NCBI RefSeq assembly: GCF_900094545.1
Contig: NZ_FMAH01000018.1
Location: 50,033 to 114,032 of the forward strand
Reading direction: 5' to 3'
Source: Martinezella miluonensis
Lineage (GTDB): Bacteria > Pseudomonadota > Alphaproteobacteria > Rhizobiales > Rhizobiaceae
DNA length: 64,000 nt
The translations under genes and the position numbers were made by a program. Below the pieces are notes generated by a model that made no database searches, had not been told where the DNA came from, and was given only the letters and a program-made list of their open reading frames with translations. Shown in pieces: positions 17,784 to 26,695 of the stretch (position 1 is its first letter; each line of letters starts with the position of its first letter).

Positions 17784-17815
17784 TCGAGGCTCTCAACAGC
17801 CTTGTGAGACGATCG

Positions 17816-17844
17816 GGAGCCGGCTTGCCGGCTCCTTTCTTTTT
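17816..17844 (+). terminator. Rho-independent terminator of gapR
   Basis: A perfect stem GGAGCCGG/CCGGCTCC with a CTTG loop is followed by a TTTCTTTTT run. It lies 32 bases after the gapR stop and before the convergent nitronate monooxygenase gene. Confidence 0.9.
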
Positions 17845-17864
17845 GGCATGGAGCCGGTGAAAGC

Positions 17865-18917
17865 TCACTCCGCAAACAGGCGGCCGATCAAATCGGCAGC
17901 GCTGCCCTGCCAGAGTTCGCCCTTGCCGGTTCCCGACCACAGAGACAGGAAATCTGCCGATCCCTTCGTCGTCGATGCGCCGCGCATATCGCGCGTAAAT
18001 TTGTTTTGCGCCGGAAAAGGCAGAATGGCATCCGGCTTCCCGTCCATCTCGATCATGAAGCGATTTTCGATGCCGCGTGCAAAACGGCCCGAAAAGACGC
18101 GCGTCGTCCGCGTCCTGCGTTCCGGCGTTTCGAGAAGCTTCTTGCGATAGGGAGCCGATGTTCCGGCCTCGATGCAAGCAAGGAAGGCCGTGCCCATCTG
18201 GACGGCCTGCGCGCCCGCTTGCAGCGCCGCCCGAATATCACGACCCGTCATGATGCCGCCGGCTGCGATCAGCGGCACACGGATGGTGCCGACGCATTGC
18301 GCCAGGAGATCGCGAATGCCGATTTCCGGATCGGCCGCCTTGGCACCGAAAATGCCGCGATGGCCGCCAGCTTCGAAACCCTGCAGCGTCACCGCATCCA
18401 CGCCGCTCTCTTCCAGCGCCCTTGCCTCATCAAGCGTCGTCGCCGTACCGATCAGCGGAATACCGGCCTTCTTTGCCTCACTTACGTGATCGGCGGCCAG
18501 CAAACCGAAGACGAAGCTGAAGCAGGCCGGCTTGACGCGCAGCACAGCCTCGAACTGCGCGTCGAAATCCTCTTCATAGGGAGGGCTAAGCTGCGGCGAA
18601 GGCACTTCCAATTCCCGGCGATATCGCGCGGTCGCCTCGACTGCACGCTCAACCCGATCGGCCGCAACCTCCGGGATCAAGTGCGGAATGAAGAGATTGA
18701 TCGAAAACGGCTTGTCGGTTCGCTGGCGCACCTGGGCCGCGAAGGCTTCGATCGCCGCAGCATTCGAATAGGCGCCGCCCATGGCGCCGAGCGCGCCCGC
18801 GGCAGAAGCAGCCGCTACGAGGTCCACGGATGAGGGACCGCCGGCCATCGGCGCGACGATCAACGGATGCTTCAGACCAAGTTGTTGAAAGAGATTACTG
18901 TCCATAGGGGCAGACAT
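17865..18917 (-). CDS. Nitronate monooxygenase (2-nitropropane dioxygenase-like)
   Basis: 350 residues forming an FMN-binding TIM barrel. Visible features are HPLIVAPMAGGPS at the N-terminus, GVDAVTLQGFEAGGHRG near 175 (the conserved QGFEAGGH motif with the catalytic-region His), LIAAGGIMTGRDI near 217 and QMGTAFLACIEA near 240. The family oxidises alkyl nitronates, and some members are enoyl-ACP reductases; the GGHRG form supports the nitronate group. ATG 18917 gives MSAPMDSN; ATG 18905 is possible. Confidence 0.88.
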   Translation of the reverse strand: MSAPMDSNLFQQLGLKHPLIVAPMAGGPSSVDLVAAASAAGALGAMGGAYSNAAAIEAFAAQVRQRTDKPFSINLFIPHLIPEVAADRVERAVEATARYRRELEVPSPQLSPPYEEDFDAQFEAVLRVKPACFSFVFGLLAADHVSEAKKAGIPLIGTATTLDEARALEESGVDAVTLQGFEAGGHRGIFGAKAADPEIGIRDLLAQCVGTIRVPLIAAGGIMTGRDIRAALQAGAQAVQMGTAFLACIEAGTSAPYRKKLLETPERRTRTTRVFSGRFARGIENRFMIEMDGKPDAILPFPAQNKFTRDMRGASTTKGSADFLSLWSGTGKGELWQGSAADLIGRLFAE

Positions 18918-18989
18918 GTCCGTTTTCCTTTCAGGAATGTCTGTTTAGATCTCAATCCAACATAGGCATTGCAGGGTGGTTTGCCAGAA

Positions 18990-19040
18990 CAATTCCAAGA
19001 AAAACGCCTAGCGGTTTTCCGCCTGGAATTTCGTAAAACC
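18990..19040 (+). repeat. Dispersed Rhizobium-type intergenic repeat, copy 2
   Basis: Begins CAATTCCAAGAAAAA, has the central AGCGGTTTTCCGCC and ends GGAATTTCGTAAAA. It matches the element at 12271-12325 along its length with a few substitutions and the same orientation. It lies upstream of the nitronate monooxygenase and downstream of the oxidoreductase gene at 19086. Confidence 0.7.
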
Positions 19041-19085
19041 TAATAGATAGAATGGGTTAGAAATTTCGCGAGGCGCCGAACCGAC

Positions 19086-20012
19086 CTAAGAGCGACCAAG
19101 CGCCGCGGTGCGGGCCTCAATGGCTGCAACCACCGACATCATGTCGAGCCGGCCATTGCCGAGTTCGACGCTCTCCCCATAGAGAGTGCGGCAGAGATCG
19201 AGGATCGGCGACGCCATACCGGCGGCGCGCGCCGCCTGCGCGATCAGATTGGTGCTGTTGAACGCGTCGGCGGTTGCCGCTTGCACTGAAAAATCCCGGG
19301 CGATGAGCTTCGGAATTTTCACGCGCGCCAGATCGCTGGCCATCGGCCCGGAGTCGATCGCCGCCTGGAACGTCGCAAGATCGAGCCCGTTCCGCTCGGC
19401 AAAATGCGCCGCCTCGGCGAGCCCCGCTAGCATCGTGCACAGATAGAGATTGACGGTGAGCTTCATCAGCAGCGCGTTGCCGACCGGACCGCACAGGATC
19501 GTTTCGCGGCACATGCGCGCAAGCACCGGCCGCACCTCGGCAACCGTCTCCTCATCGCCGCCAAGCAAAGCAACAAGCTGTGCCGTCTCTGCCGGCTTCC
19601 TCGAGCCCGAAACCGGAGCCTCGACATAACGCCCGCGCGCAGCGACGATGTCGGCGGCAAGCTCGCGCGAATAGTCGGGCGGATTGGATCCCATCGAAAC
19701 GACGATGTGCCCCGCGACCAGCTTGGCAAAGCTCGCTGTCCCGCGCTGCAGCACCGTATCCAGCGCGGTTTCGTTGACAAGCATCAGGATGACGATGCGC
19801 GCGCGCTCGAACACTTCCTCGATGCTTGCCGCCACAGCGGCGCCGGCCTCGCGCAGCGGATCGGCCGCTTCCGGCGAACGGTTCCAAACGACGAGTTTCG
19901 TGCCTGCTTTCGCGAGATTGAGGGCCATCGGCTGGCCCATGACGCCGAGACCGACAAAACCGATCTCCTCGCCCGGCTCGACGCCGGGACGTTCGCTGAC
20001 CTTGGTCATCAA
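19086..20012 (-). CDS. NAD(P)-dependent beta-hydroxyacid dehydrogenase-family oxidoreductase
   Basis: 308 residues. The Rossmann motif is GFVGLGVMGQPMALNLAKAG near residue 20, the substrate loop is VEAPVSGSRKPAE near 125, and the conserved lysine lies in LLMKLTVNLYL near 180. It is of the same superfamily as the protein at 13089 but clearly a different subgroup. The first 12 residues are an extension relative to typical members. Start codons at 20012 and 20009 are both ATG. Substrate is unknown. Confidence 0.87.
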   Translation of the reverse strand: MMTKVSERPGVEPGEEIGFVGLGVMGQPMALNLAKAGTKLVVWNRSPEAADPLREAGAAVAASIEEVFERARIVILMLVNETALDTVLQRGTASFAKLVAGHIVVSMGSNPPDYSRELAADIVAARGRYVEAPVSGSRKPAETAQLVALLGGDEETVAEVRPVLARMCRETILCGPVGNALLMKLTVNLYLCTMLAGLAEAAHFAERNGLDLATFQAAIDSGPMASDLARVKIPKLIARDFSVQAATADAFNSTNLIAQAARAAGMASPILDLCRTLYGESVELGNGRLDMMSVVAAIEARTAALGRS

Positions 20013-20142
20013 GACAACTCCGATTTTTCGGGTGACGATGCGATCTCAGATGTCAGAGCCCGGCGGAAGAGCTCATTGCCTTTCCCGCCGGATATCGATC
20101 ACGATCCGGTCAGAGCCTGACGCGGATCAAGCGGCTTTCCGC

Positions 20143-21240
20143 TCAGAACAGGCGGTCGAGCCACTCATTCTTGTCCGGCGCGCGGCCGAACTGGATATCG
20201 GTCAGCGCGGCCTTCAGGCGGAGCGTGGTAGCCCCGGCATTGCCGTCGCCGATCGTGAAGTTGTGCTTGCGGCCCTTGACCTTGCCGATCGGCGTCACGA
20301 CTGCAGCCGTGCCGCAGGCAAAGGCTTCGCGCAGACGTCCGCTCTGGGCGTCAGCCTGCCACTGCTCGATCGAATAGGGCTCCTCGCGAACGGTCAGGCC
20401 CATGTCGCGTCCGAGCTTGATCAGCGAGTCGCGGGTGATGCCCGGCAGGATCGTGCCCGTCAGCGGCGGCGTCTGCAGCGAGCCGTCGTCGAAGACGAAG
20501 AAGATGTTCATGCCGCCAAGCTCTTCGATCCAGCGCTTTTCGACGGCATCGAGGAAGACGACCTGATCGCAGCCTTCCCGCTGGCCTTCGGCGAGCGCGG
20601 AAAGGCTCGCAGCGTAGTTGCCGCCGCACTTGGCAGCACCGGTGCCGCCGGGGGCTGCGCGCGTGTAGTTTTCGGAAACCCAAAGCGTGACAGCCGATGC
20701 GCCACCCTTGAAGTAGGAGGCGACGGGAGAGGCAATGACACAGAAAAGGTAGTCGGTCGCGGGCCGCGTGCCGAGCGCGGATTCCGAACCGATCATGAAG
20801 GGACGCAGATAGAGCGACGCGCCCTCGGCGGTCGGAATCCACTCGCGATCGATCTTGACCAGTTCACGGACGGACTCGACGAAGAGCCTTTCCGGCAGTG
20901 GCGGCATGGCCAGCCGCTCGGCTGAGTTGTGGAAACGCTGCGCGTTGGCGCTCGGGCGGAAGAGCGCCGCCCCGCCGTCAGGCAGGTGGTAGGCTTTCAT
21001 GCCTTCGAAGATTTCCTGCGCATAATGAAGCACCACGGTCGCCGGATCGAGAGCCAGCGCCTTGCGCGCCTCAATCTTAGCGCCATGCCAGCCGCGGTCC
21101 TGCGAATAGCGGATCGTCACCATGTGATCGGTGAATATCCGGCCGAAGCCCGGGTTCTGCAGCAGGGTTTCCCGCTCGCTGGCCGTTGCGGGTTTCGAAT
21201 TCTTTTCGATGTCGAACGTCAGTGCGTCACCGTTACTCAT
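20143..21240 (-). CDS. ilvE: Branched-chain amino acid aminotransferase
   Basis: 365 residues, the length of the eukaryote-like (larger) branched-chain aminotransferase. Motifs include HYAQEIFEGMKAY near 75, LYLRPFMIGSE near 145, the glycine-rich GGNYAASL near 200 and the signature EELGGMNIFFVF…LTGTILPGITRDS near 240-275 that binds PLP. The last step of valine, leucine and isoleucine synthesis. GGAGGAG precedes the ATG at 21240. The 190 bases upstream hold its presumed promoter and a GCGGCTTAAGCCGC palindrome. Confidence 0.95.
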   Translation of the reverse strand: MSNGDALTFDIEKNSKPATASERETLLQNPGFGRIFTDHMVTIRYSQDRGWHGAKIEARKALALDPATVVLHYAQEIFEGMKAYHLPDGGAALFRPSANAQRFHNSAERLAMPPLPERLFVESVRELVKIDREWIPTAEGASLYLRPFMIGSESALGTRPATDYLFCVIASPVASYFKGGASAVTLWVSENYTRAAPGGTGAAKCGGNYAASLSALAEGQREGCDQVVFLDAVEKRWIEELGGMNIFFVFDDGSLQTPPLTGTILPGITRDSLIKLGRDMGLTVREEPYSIEQWQADAQSGRLREAFACGTAAVVTPIGKVKGRKHNFTIGDGNAGATTLRLKAALTDIQFGRAPDKNEWLDRLF

Positions 21241-21430
21241 GGCTCCTCCAATGCTTCATTTGTCGCGGCTTAAGCCGCCCGTCTCCCGAAGGAAGGTTTA
21301 AACCAAATCGGGTGGTATTTGATTGCGTTTACGCCTGTTGCCGCGCAAGTTTAAGAGCGCTTTGCGTAAATTTTCGAGCGGAATCGTTATTTTCACGCGG
21401 AAGCGCACGGCACTCTCCATCAACTCAGGA

Positions 21431-22693
21431 TCACAGCGCCTTCGCGACCGCCTCGGCCGCAACGACCCCGCTTTCATAGGCACCATGCGCCGTCGAATAT
21501 CGTGTCTGCGAGCAAGCCTCCCCGGCAAAGAACAGACGATCGTTACAGGGCGCAGCCAGCACGCCGCGCAGGTCGGAGGCGCCGGGGGTAGCATAGGAAT
21601 AGGAACCGCCGACGAAGGGCTCGCTCGCCCAGGAAGACATGACGAGAGGCGATAGTTTCGCGCCAACATCCGAACCGAAGACACGCTTCAACTGCTCCAC
21701 GGAGAAATCGAAGGCTGCTTCCATGCCCTGCCGTTCGAGATCGAGCGCAAGATCGCCGGCAAAATAAGCCTCTATGACGGGCGCACCGAACGGCCTCAGC
21801 TGATAGGCGCCGGTGCGGCGATCCTGCCGCGACCCCATGACATGCGTGTCCTCGGGGAACATGCCGGGCTCGGACACACGGATGAAAAGCTTGTTTGCCA
21901 ATCCGAGAGGCAGACGCGAAGCCGCCTCTATCTTTTCCGGCAGCGGCGGCCAGAAAGCGACCCGCTCGGCGGCAAGGACATTGGTGGAGACAGCCACGAC
22001 AACAGCCTTCGCCTTCAGCTCGCCCTTGCTCGTCGACAGCACAATATGATCGCCGCCGCTATGATCAATCCGGCTGACTTCTGCGCCGAGAATGGTCGGC
22101 ACCGGCAAACCATAGCTGGCAACAAGCGTGCCGTACCCCTGCCGCACGCGCCAGTCGGGACCTGGCCCGGGATCATAGCGGCCAAGATCGATCACCGAAG
22201 ACTTCGGCAACTCCGCCCCGGTCATGAATGCGCCGACTGCATAAATCCGCTCGTTCCAGGGAGCGCCAGGCACCAGCATGGTCGACAGATCGGCGTCAGC
22301 AACGCCCTCATAGGCATCGACCCGCTCGAAAAATTTGCCCACAGCCGCCGCAGCAGCCTTTGTGGCGGGATCGCCACGCTCGAGCTGCCGGCCGCCGTCG
22401 CTCCAGGGAGCGGGCGTGCGATCGACCGTCAGGCCGATCTCCTCTGTGATTTTTGTCCAGGGATTGGTGCTCGCTCCGTGCAGCCAGCCACAGCCGAGGT
22501 CAACCGCGGCTCCATCGGCACCGAAAGGATGGATCGTTCGAGCCCGCCCGCCGACGCGATCGGATGCTTCAAGCAGCACGATCGAAAGGTCGGGCCGAAG
22601 CACTTGCAGCTGCCGGGCAGTGCCCACACCGGCAGCACCGGCGCCGATCACGGCGATGTCGACATCGCCGCCCCTCCAGGATTCGATGGGCAT
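21431..22693 (-). CDS. FAD-dependent amine oxidase-type oxidoreductase
   Basis: 420 residues from the ATG at 22693 (MPIESWRGGDVDIAVIG). AAGGAA upstream supports this over an in-frame codon 33 residues earlier. It has the FAD dinucleotide fold AVIGAGAAGVGTARQL, the GG-doublet DRVGGRARTI, and a C-terminal FAD contact (LFFAGEACSQTRYSTAHGAYESG) typical of flavin-containing monoamine/polyamine oxidases. Substrate is unknown. Confidence 0.88.
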   Translation of the reverse strand: MPIESWRGGDVDIAVIGAGAAGVGTARQLQVLRPDLSIVLLEASDRVGGRARTIHPFGADGAAVDLGCGWLHGASTNPWTKITEEIGLTVDRTPAPWSDGGRQLERGDPATKAAAAAVGKFFERVDAYEGVADADLSTMLVPGAPWNERIYAVGAFMTGAELPKSSVIDLGRYDPGPGPDWRVRQGYGTLVASYGLPVPTILGAEVSRIDHSGGDHIVLSTSKGELKAKAVVVAVSTNVLAAERVAFWPPLPEKIEAASRLPLGLANKLFIRVSEPGMFPEDTHVMGSRQDRRTGAYQLRPFGAPVIEAYFAGDLALDLERQGMEAAFDFSVEQLKRVFGSDVGAKLSPLVMSSWASEPFVGGSYSYATPGASDLRGVLAAPCNDRLFFAGEACSQTRYSTAHGAYESGVVAAEAVAKAL

Positions 22694-22897
22694 TCCATTT
22701 CCTTTTCGCACAGGCACCTGAAGGCAAAGCGGCTGCAGGATGATGAACGACCCAAAACCCCGCTGAACCGTCAATCCAGACATGCCGACCAATCTGTAGC
22801 TGACCTTCGCGCGGCGTGTAAACGGGCACCACAGCGCGGCACACCAAATTGCCGCATTGAGCTACGGCGACGAATGTCGTAGGTGCTTTGGACAATA

Positions 22898-23314
22898 ATG
22901 GGGACAAACGTGCGGAAGCGAACCTTTGGGACAACGCAGTGGCTGGTGCGCATTCTTTGCGCCGTCGCATTGCTGTCCGTCGGTTTTGCCCACCGCCCAG
23001 CCGTTTCGATCGCGGCTGAACCGCCCCCCTTCGAACTCGCCCAGTATCGTTTGCCCGATGGAACCCTGCCGGTCATCTGCGTCACCGAAAGGACGCCTGA
23101 CGGTCAGGAGCACAGCAAAGCCTATATGCCGGGATGCGAAGCATGCCGCATTTCCGCCGCCGCCCTGCTCCCTACCCCGCCGACCGACACTTGCGAGCAT
23201 CTCGCTTTTGTGCGTGAAGATGTCGTCGTTGCCAAAAGCGAGGCATTCCGTCGGCAGCTCTATCCGCCAAACAGCGGCCCGCGCGCTCCCCCCGCCCTCC
23301 GAAGCTTTGCCTGA
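22898..23314 (+). CDS. DUF2946-like small exported protein
   Basis: 138 residues from the ATG at 22898 (an upstream in-frame GTG at 22883 would add five). It has a signal or membrane helix (about 17-36), a central CEAC motif (PGCEACRISAAALL) and the C-terminal PRAPPA ending that I associate with DUF2946 proteins. Such proteins sit beside copper genes. Here it leads a five-gene same-strand cluster including PCuAC, SCO and CopC, which supports a role in periplasmic copper handling. The family assignment is by pattern, so it is moderate. Confidence 0.6.
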   Translation: MGTNVRKRTFGTTQWLVRILCAVALLSVGFAHRPAVSIAAEPPPFELAQYRLPDGTLPVICVTERTPDGQEHSKAYMPGCEACRISAAALLPTPPTDTCEHLAFVREDVVVAKSEAFRRQLYPPNSGPRAPPALRSFA

Positions 23315-23565
23315 ACCCTGCGTCCCGGCCCGCGCCGTGACGCTTGTCGTCAACGGTGGCCAGACCATGCACGAGAGCTGATCGTGCCGGCTGCGGGTAA
23401 AGTGCCTTCCTGCCGATGTCACGAAGCTCAGACGGATCGGCTATAGCCGCTCCGCAGGCAACATCGGCACGGGCCGCGACCGGATCGGTCGTATCTCTCC
23501 CGCAGACAGGCATCCCTCTTGCAAATTGGATCATTCCGCACCGCCGCATCTTCGGGAAGTCCCCC

Positions 23566-24933
23566 ATGTCTGCCTTCACTGCGACCGAGCCAAGTGCCGT
23601 CTCAGCCGATAATATCTCGCTCTACCGAGCGATCTGGCGCTGGCATTTCTTCGCCGGCCTGCTCGTCATTCCCTTCCTGCTCAATCTGGCGATCACCGGG
23701 TCCATCTATCTTTTCAAGGACCAGATCGCCGACACCTTCTATGCCCATCGTCACATCGTCGCCGATACCGGCGCAATGCTCCCCCCGCAGAAGATCGTCG
23801 ACGCGGCGCTTGCGGCAATGCCGGGCGCCAAGGCGACGTCCTACCGGGAGGCCGCCGCCGGAGATCGATCCGCTGTCGTGACGGTGTCGAAAGCCGGCCA
23901 ATCGACGCTGGTCTACGTCAATCCGCACAATGGCGACGTGCTCGGCTCAGTCGGCTCGAAGCAGGAATTCAGCTGGGTCGTCAAACGCATCCATAGTCTC
24001 GAATATTTCGGGACATGGACCAACCGTATCATCGAGATCGTCGGCGGCTTCGCGCTGATGCTGGTCGTAACCGGCATCTATCTCTGGTGGCCAAGACGCC
24101 AGACGGGCGGCGTGTTCACGGTGCGGGGTGCGCCTGCGCGCCGCGTCTTCTGGCGCGATCTTCATGCCGTGACCGGCGCCGTCGCGGGCATCGTCATCTT
24201 CTTCCTCGCCTTCAGCGGCATGCCCTGGTCGGGCTACTGGGGCGCCAACGTCAATGCGTGGCTGACCTCAAACGATCTCGGCTATCCCGCGGCCCTCTGG
24301 GACGAAGTGCCTAAATCCACCAAAGTCACGCAGGATATCGTCAATCGACCCGGCTGGATCGTCGAGAATGCGCCCGTGCCGCTTTCCGATGCGGCAACGA
24401 CATCGAAGCCGATCGGGTTGGACAAGGCCGTCGAGATCGCCAGAGGGCTGGGCTTAGCTCCGGGCTTCAGCGTCGCTCTTCCTGCCGGCGAAACGGGCGT
24501 CTTCACCACCTCGATCTTCCCCGCCGATCTCTCGAAGGAGCGTACCGTCCATATCGATCAATACTCCGGCAAGCCGCTCGTCGATCTCTCCTTCGATCAA
24601 TATCCGGCGCTCGGCAAGGCGATCGAATGGGGCATCAACGTCCACCAGGGGCAGGAGTGGGGTCTCTTCAATCAGCTGCTGATGCTGGCGACCTGCATTG
24701 CCATCATCCTCAGCTGCATCACGGCAGTCATGATGTGGTGGAAGCGCCGGCCTGCCGGTCGTCTCGGCGTGCCGCCCATGCCGCCGCAAAAGTCCGTCTA
24801 TATCGGCCTGTGGCTGATCGCGATCGTCTTCGGCGCCGCCTTTCCGCTGACCGGCCTCGCCATCGTCGTGATGCTGCTGGTCGATCAAACCATCCTTCGT
24901 TTCGTGCCGCCGCTGAAGCGGTTCTTCTCATGA
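23566..24933 (+). CDS. PepSY-TM domain membrane protein
   Basis: 455 residues from the ATG at 23566. About four membrane helices are visible: IWRWHFFAGLLVIPFLL near 22, the helix after WTNRIIEIVGGFALMLVV near 155, TGAVAGIVIFFLAFSGMPW near 210, and two close to the C-terminus. Large periplasmic loops carry PepSY modules. Conserved histidines in WRWHFFAGLL and DLHAVTGA resemble haem- or metal-binding PepSY-TM reductases. In a copper cluster it may act as a cupric reductase or membrane partner (inference). About 250 bases separate it from the preceding gene. Confidence 0.85.
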   Translation: MSAFTATEPSAVSADNISLYRAIWRWHFFAGLLVIPFLLNLAITGSIYLFKDQIADTFYAHRHIVADTGAMLPPQKIVDAALAAMPGAKATSYREAAAGDRSAVVTVSKAGQSTLVYVNPHNGDVLGSVGSKQEFSWVVKRIHSLEYFGTWTNRIIEIVGGFALMLVVTGIYLWWPRRQTGGVFTVRGAPARRVFWRDLHAVTGAVAGIVIFFLAFSGMPWSGYWGANVNAWLTSNDLGYPAALWDEVPKSTKVTQDIVNRPGWIVENAPVPLSDAATTSKPIGLDKAVEIARGLGLAPGFSVALPAGETGVFTTSIFPADLSKERTVHIDQYSGKPLVDLSFDQYPALGKAIEWGINVHQGQEWGLFNQLLMLATCIAIILSCITAVMMWWKRRPAGRLGVPPMPPQKSVYIGLWLIAIVFGAAFPLTGLAIVVMLLVDQTILRFVPPLKRFFS

Positions 24934-24989
24934 AAGGCTGCGCGGCAGCATCTGCCGCGCAGCACCCAGATCCCCGGAGGAAACCGATC

Positions 24990-25487
24990 ATGAACCGATT
25001 TATCAGCTCCCTCATTGCCGTCAGCCTCTGCGTTGCCACTCCCGGGCTGGCTTTCGCCGGCGACGTCACAGTCGGAAATCTCAAGATCGCCGCATCCTAT
25101 GCGCGCGCCATGGTGCCGGGCGCCGAAGTCGGCGGCGGCTATCTGACGATCACCAATACCGGCAAGACCGACGATCGGCTGATCGCAGCCAGCTCCTCGA
25201 GGGCCGGGAAGGTGGAAGTCCATGAAATGAGGATGGACAACGACGTCATGGTCATGCGCCAGCTCGCCGGCGGCCTGCCGCTGCCCGCCGGCAAAACCGT
25301 CCAGCTGAAGCCGGGCAGCTATCACCTCATGTTCATGGAGGTCGTCGATCCGTTCAAACAGGGAGAGACGATCAGAGCAAGATTGACCTTCGAAAAGGCC
25401 GGCTCGATCGATGTCGATTTCCCCGTGGGTTCGGCGGTCGCCAGCAGGGCTGATAATGGAGGCAAACATGCCAACGCAGCTGAATGA
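24990..25487 (+). CDS. PCu(A)C-family periplasmic copper chaperone
   Basis: 165 residues with a signal peptide (1-23, AFA-G). The copper-binding residues of the PCuAC fold are present: His78 and Met80 in VEVHEM, Met89, then His112 and Met114 in YHLMFM. The family carries Cu(I) to SCO proteins and the CuA site of cytochrome oxidase. GGAGG lies 9 bases before the ATG at 24990. The C-terminal GGKHANAAE tail contains an extra His. The SCO gene follows after 49 bases. Confidence 0.93.
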   Translation: MNRFISSLIAVSLCVATPGLAFAGDVTVGNLKIAASYARAMVPGAEVGGGYLTITNTGKTDDRLIAASSSRAGKVEVHEMRMDNDVMVMRQLAGGLPLPAGKTVQLKPGSYHLMFMEVVDPFKQGETIRARLTFEKAGSIDVDFPVGSAVASRADNGGKHANAAE

Positions 25488-25536
25488 ACGGCGCAGCGCC
25501 AGCCGCGTCTCTCTTCGGGGCAAACAGGAGAAGCCT

Positions 25537-26130
25537 ATGTTCACCAGCGAATGGTCGATCCCCGCGATCCTGACGATCTTCCTGCTTAGCGTCTGCGGCC
25601 TGATCGCTTATTTCACCTGGAGCCTCATTCCTCCGGCGACGGCTGCCGGGAACCAGATGGGTGGACCGTTCAATCTGATCGACGACCGGGGCCAGCCCAT
25701 CACCGAACAGGCGCTTAAGGGCCATCCGTCGCTGATCTACTTCGGCTATACCCATTGCCCCGATGTCTGCCCTACGACACTGTTCGAGATGGCCGGCTGG
25801 CTCAAGACGCTCGGCCCGGAAGCGGACCGGCTGAAAGCCTATTTCTTTTCCGTCGATCTCGAACGCGACACGCCGGAGGTCATGCATAAATACACGGGCA
25901 ATTTCACCGATCGCATCGTCGGCGTTACCGGCGACGCCGCTGAAATGCAAAAGGCCGTGAAGGGTTGGCGCATCTATGCCAAGAAAGTCCCTTCACCCGA
26001 CGGCGAATACACCATGGATCACACCGCCTCTGTCCTTCTCGTCGATGCGGGCGGCAATCTGCGCGGGCTGATCGCCTATGGCGAAGACAATGCCGTCGCA
26101 CTGCAAAAGATTCGCAATCTTCTGAAATGA
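25537..26130 (+). CDS. SCO1/SenC-family copper chaperone
   Basis: 197 residues from the ATG at 25537, which has AGGAG 6 bases upstream. An N-terminal membrane anchor (about 8-28) precedes a thioredoxin fold. The copper site is Cys74 and Cys78 in THCPDVCP with His162 in YTMDHTA. SCO proteins deliver copper to, or reduce, the CuA centre of cytochrome oxidase, and adjacency to PCuAC fits that handover. Confidence 0.95.
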   Translation: MFTSEWSIPAILTIFLLSVCGLIAYFTWSLIPPATAAGNQMGGPFNLIDDRGQPITEQALKGHPSLIYFGYTHCPDVCPTTLFEMAGWLKTLGPEADRLKAYFFSVDLERDTPEVMHKYTGNFTDRIVGVTGDAAEMQKAVKGWRIYAKKVPSPDGEYTMDHTASVLLVDAGGNLRGLIAYGEDNAVALQKIRNLLK

Positions 26131-26254
26131 CCGGCCCCGGTCGTCCGCATAGGTCGTGTCGGCCAAGATCCAGACACGATATTCCCGGCGACATCAGTCG
26201 CCACCAGACTTGGCGCAGCCCCCTGCGGCGCCTCAACCCGAAAGGAAGACTGAC

Positions 26255-26623
26255 ATGCCTCGAATGAAGAAGCTGCTGTTTGCTACCCTTGCGGCCTGCA
26301 TGGCCCTGACCGGTCAGGCCTTTGCGCACGCTCACCTCAAGTCCTCCACCCCTGCAGCCGACAGCACCATCAAGCAGGCACCGTCTGAACTGGATCTCAC
26401 CTTCAGCGAGGGCCTCAATCCGAAGTTCAGCGGCGTGACCGTTACCAGCCCGGACAGGAAGACCGTGAAAACAGGCGCTTCCATGCTGATGGATGGCGAC
26501 AAGACGCTGATGGTGCCCCTGAGCGACACGCTCGCGCCCGGCAAATATACGGTCGAGTGGCACGTGCTCTCAACCGATGGTCATAAGACCAACGGCAGCT
26601 ACAGCTTCACCGTTGCCCCCTGA
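26255..26623 (+). CDS. copC: CopC-family periplasmic copper-binding protein
   Basis: 122 residues with a signal peptide (to about residue 24, QAFA) and a mature protein starting HAHLKSSTPA. The N-terminal His of that segment and the late DGHKTNGSYSF motif are the Cu(II)-site ligands of CopC. The fold is an Ig-like barrel (CopC/YobA). AAAGGAAG lies upstream of the ATG at 26255. It is the last of the five copper-related genes; a weak hairpin without a clear T-run follows. Confidence 0.92.
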   Translation: MPRMKKLLFATLAACMALTGQAFAHAHLKSSTPAADSTIKQAPSELDLTFSEGLNPKFSGVTVTSPDRKTVKTGASMLMDGDKTLMVPLSDTLAPGKYTVEWHVLSTDGHKTNGSYSFTVAP

Positions 26624-26695
26624 CCGGACATGTCCGGGGCGGCTGATGGCCGCTCCGGCAACATTCGCCGGATAGAGTACGGTCGATGCCGCCGA

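Noticed and set aside
21241..21430. Possible ilv-type attenuator or small RNA upstream of ilvE
   Set aside because: Only one short palindrome (GCGGCTTAAGCCGC) is seen; no leader peptide with Leu/Ile/Val codon runs and no terminator with T-run.
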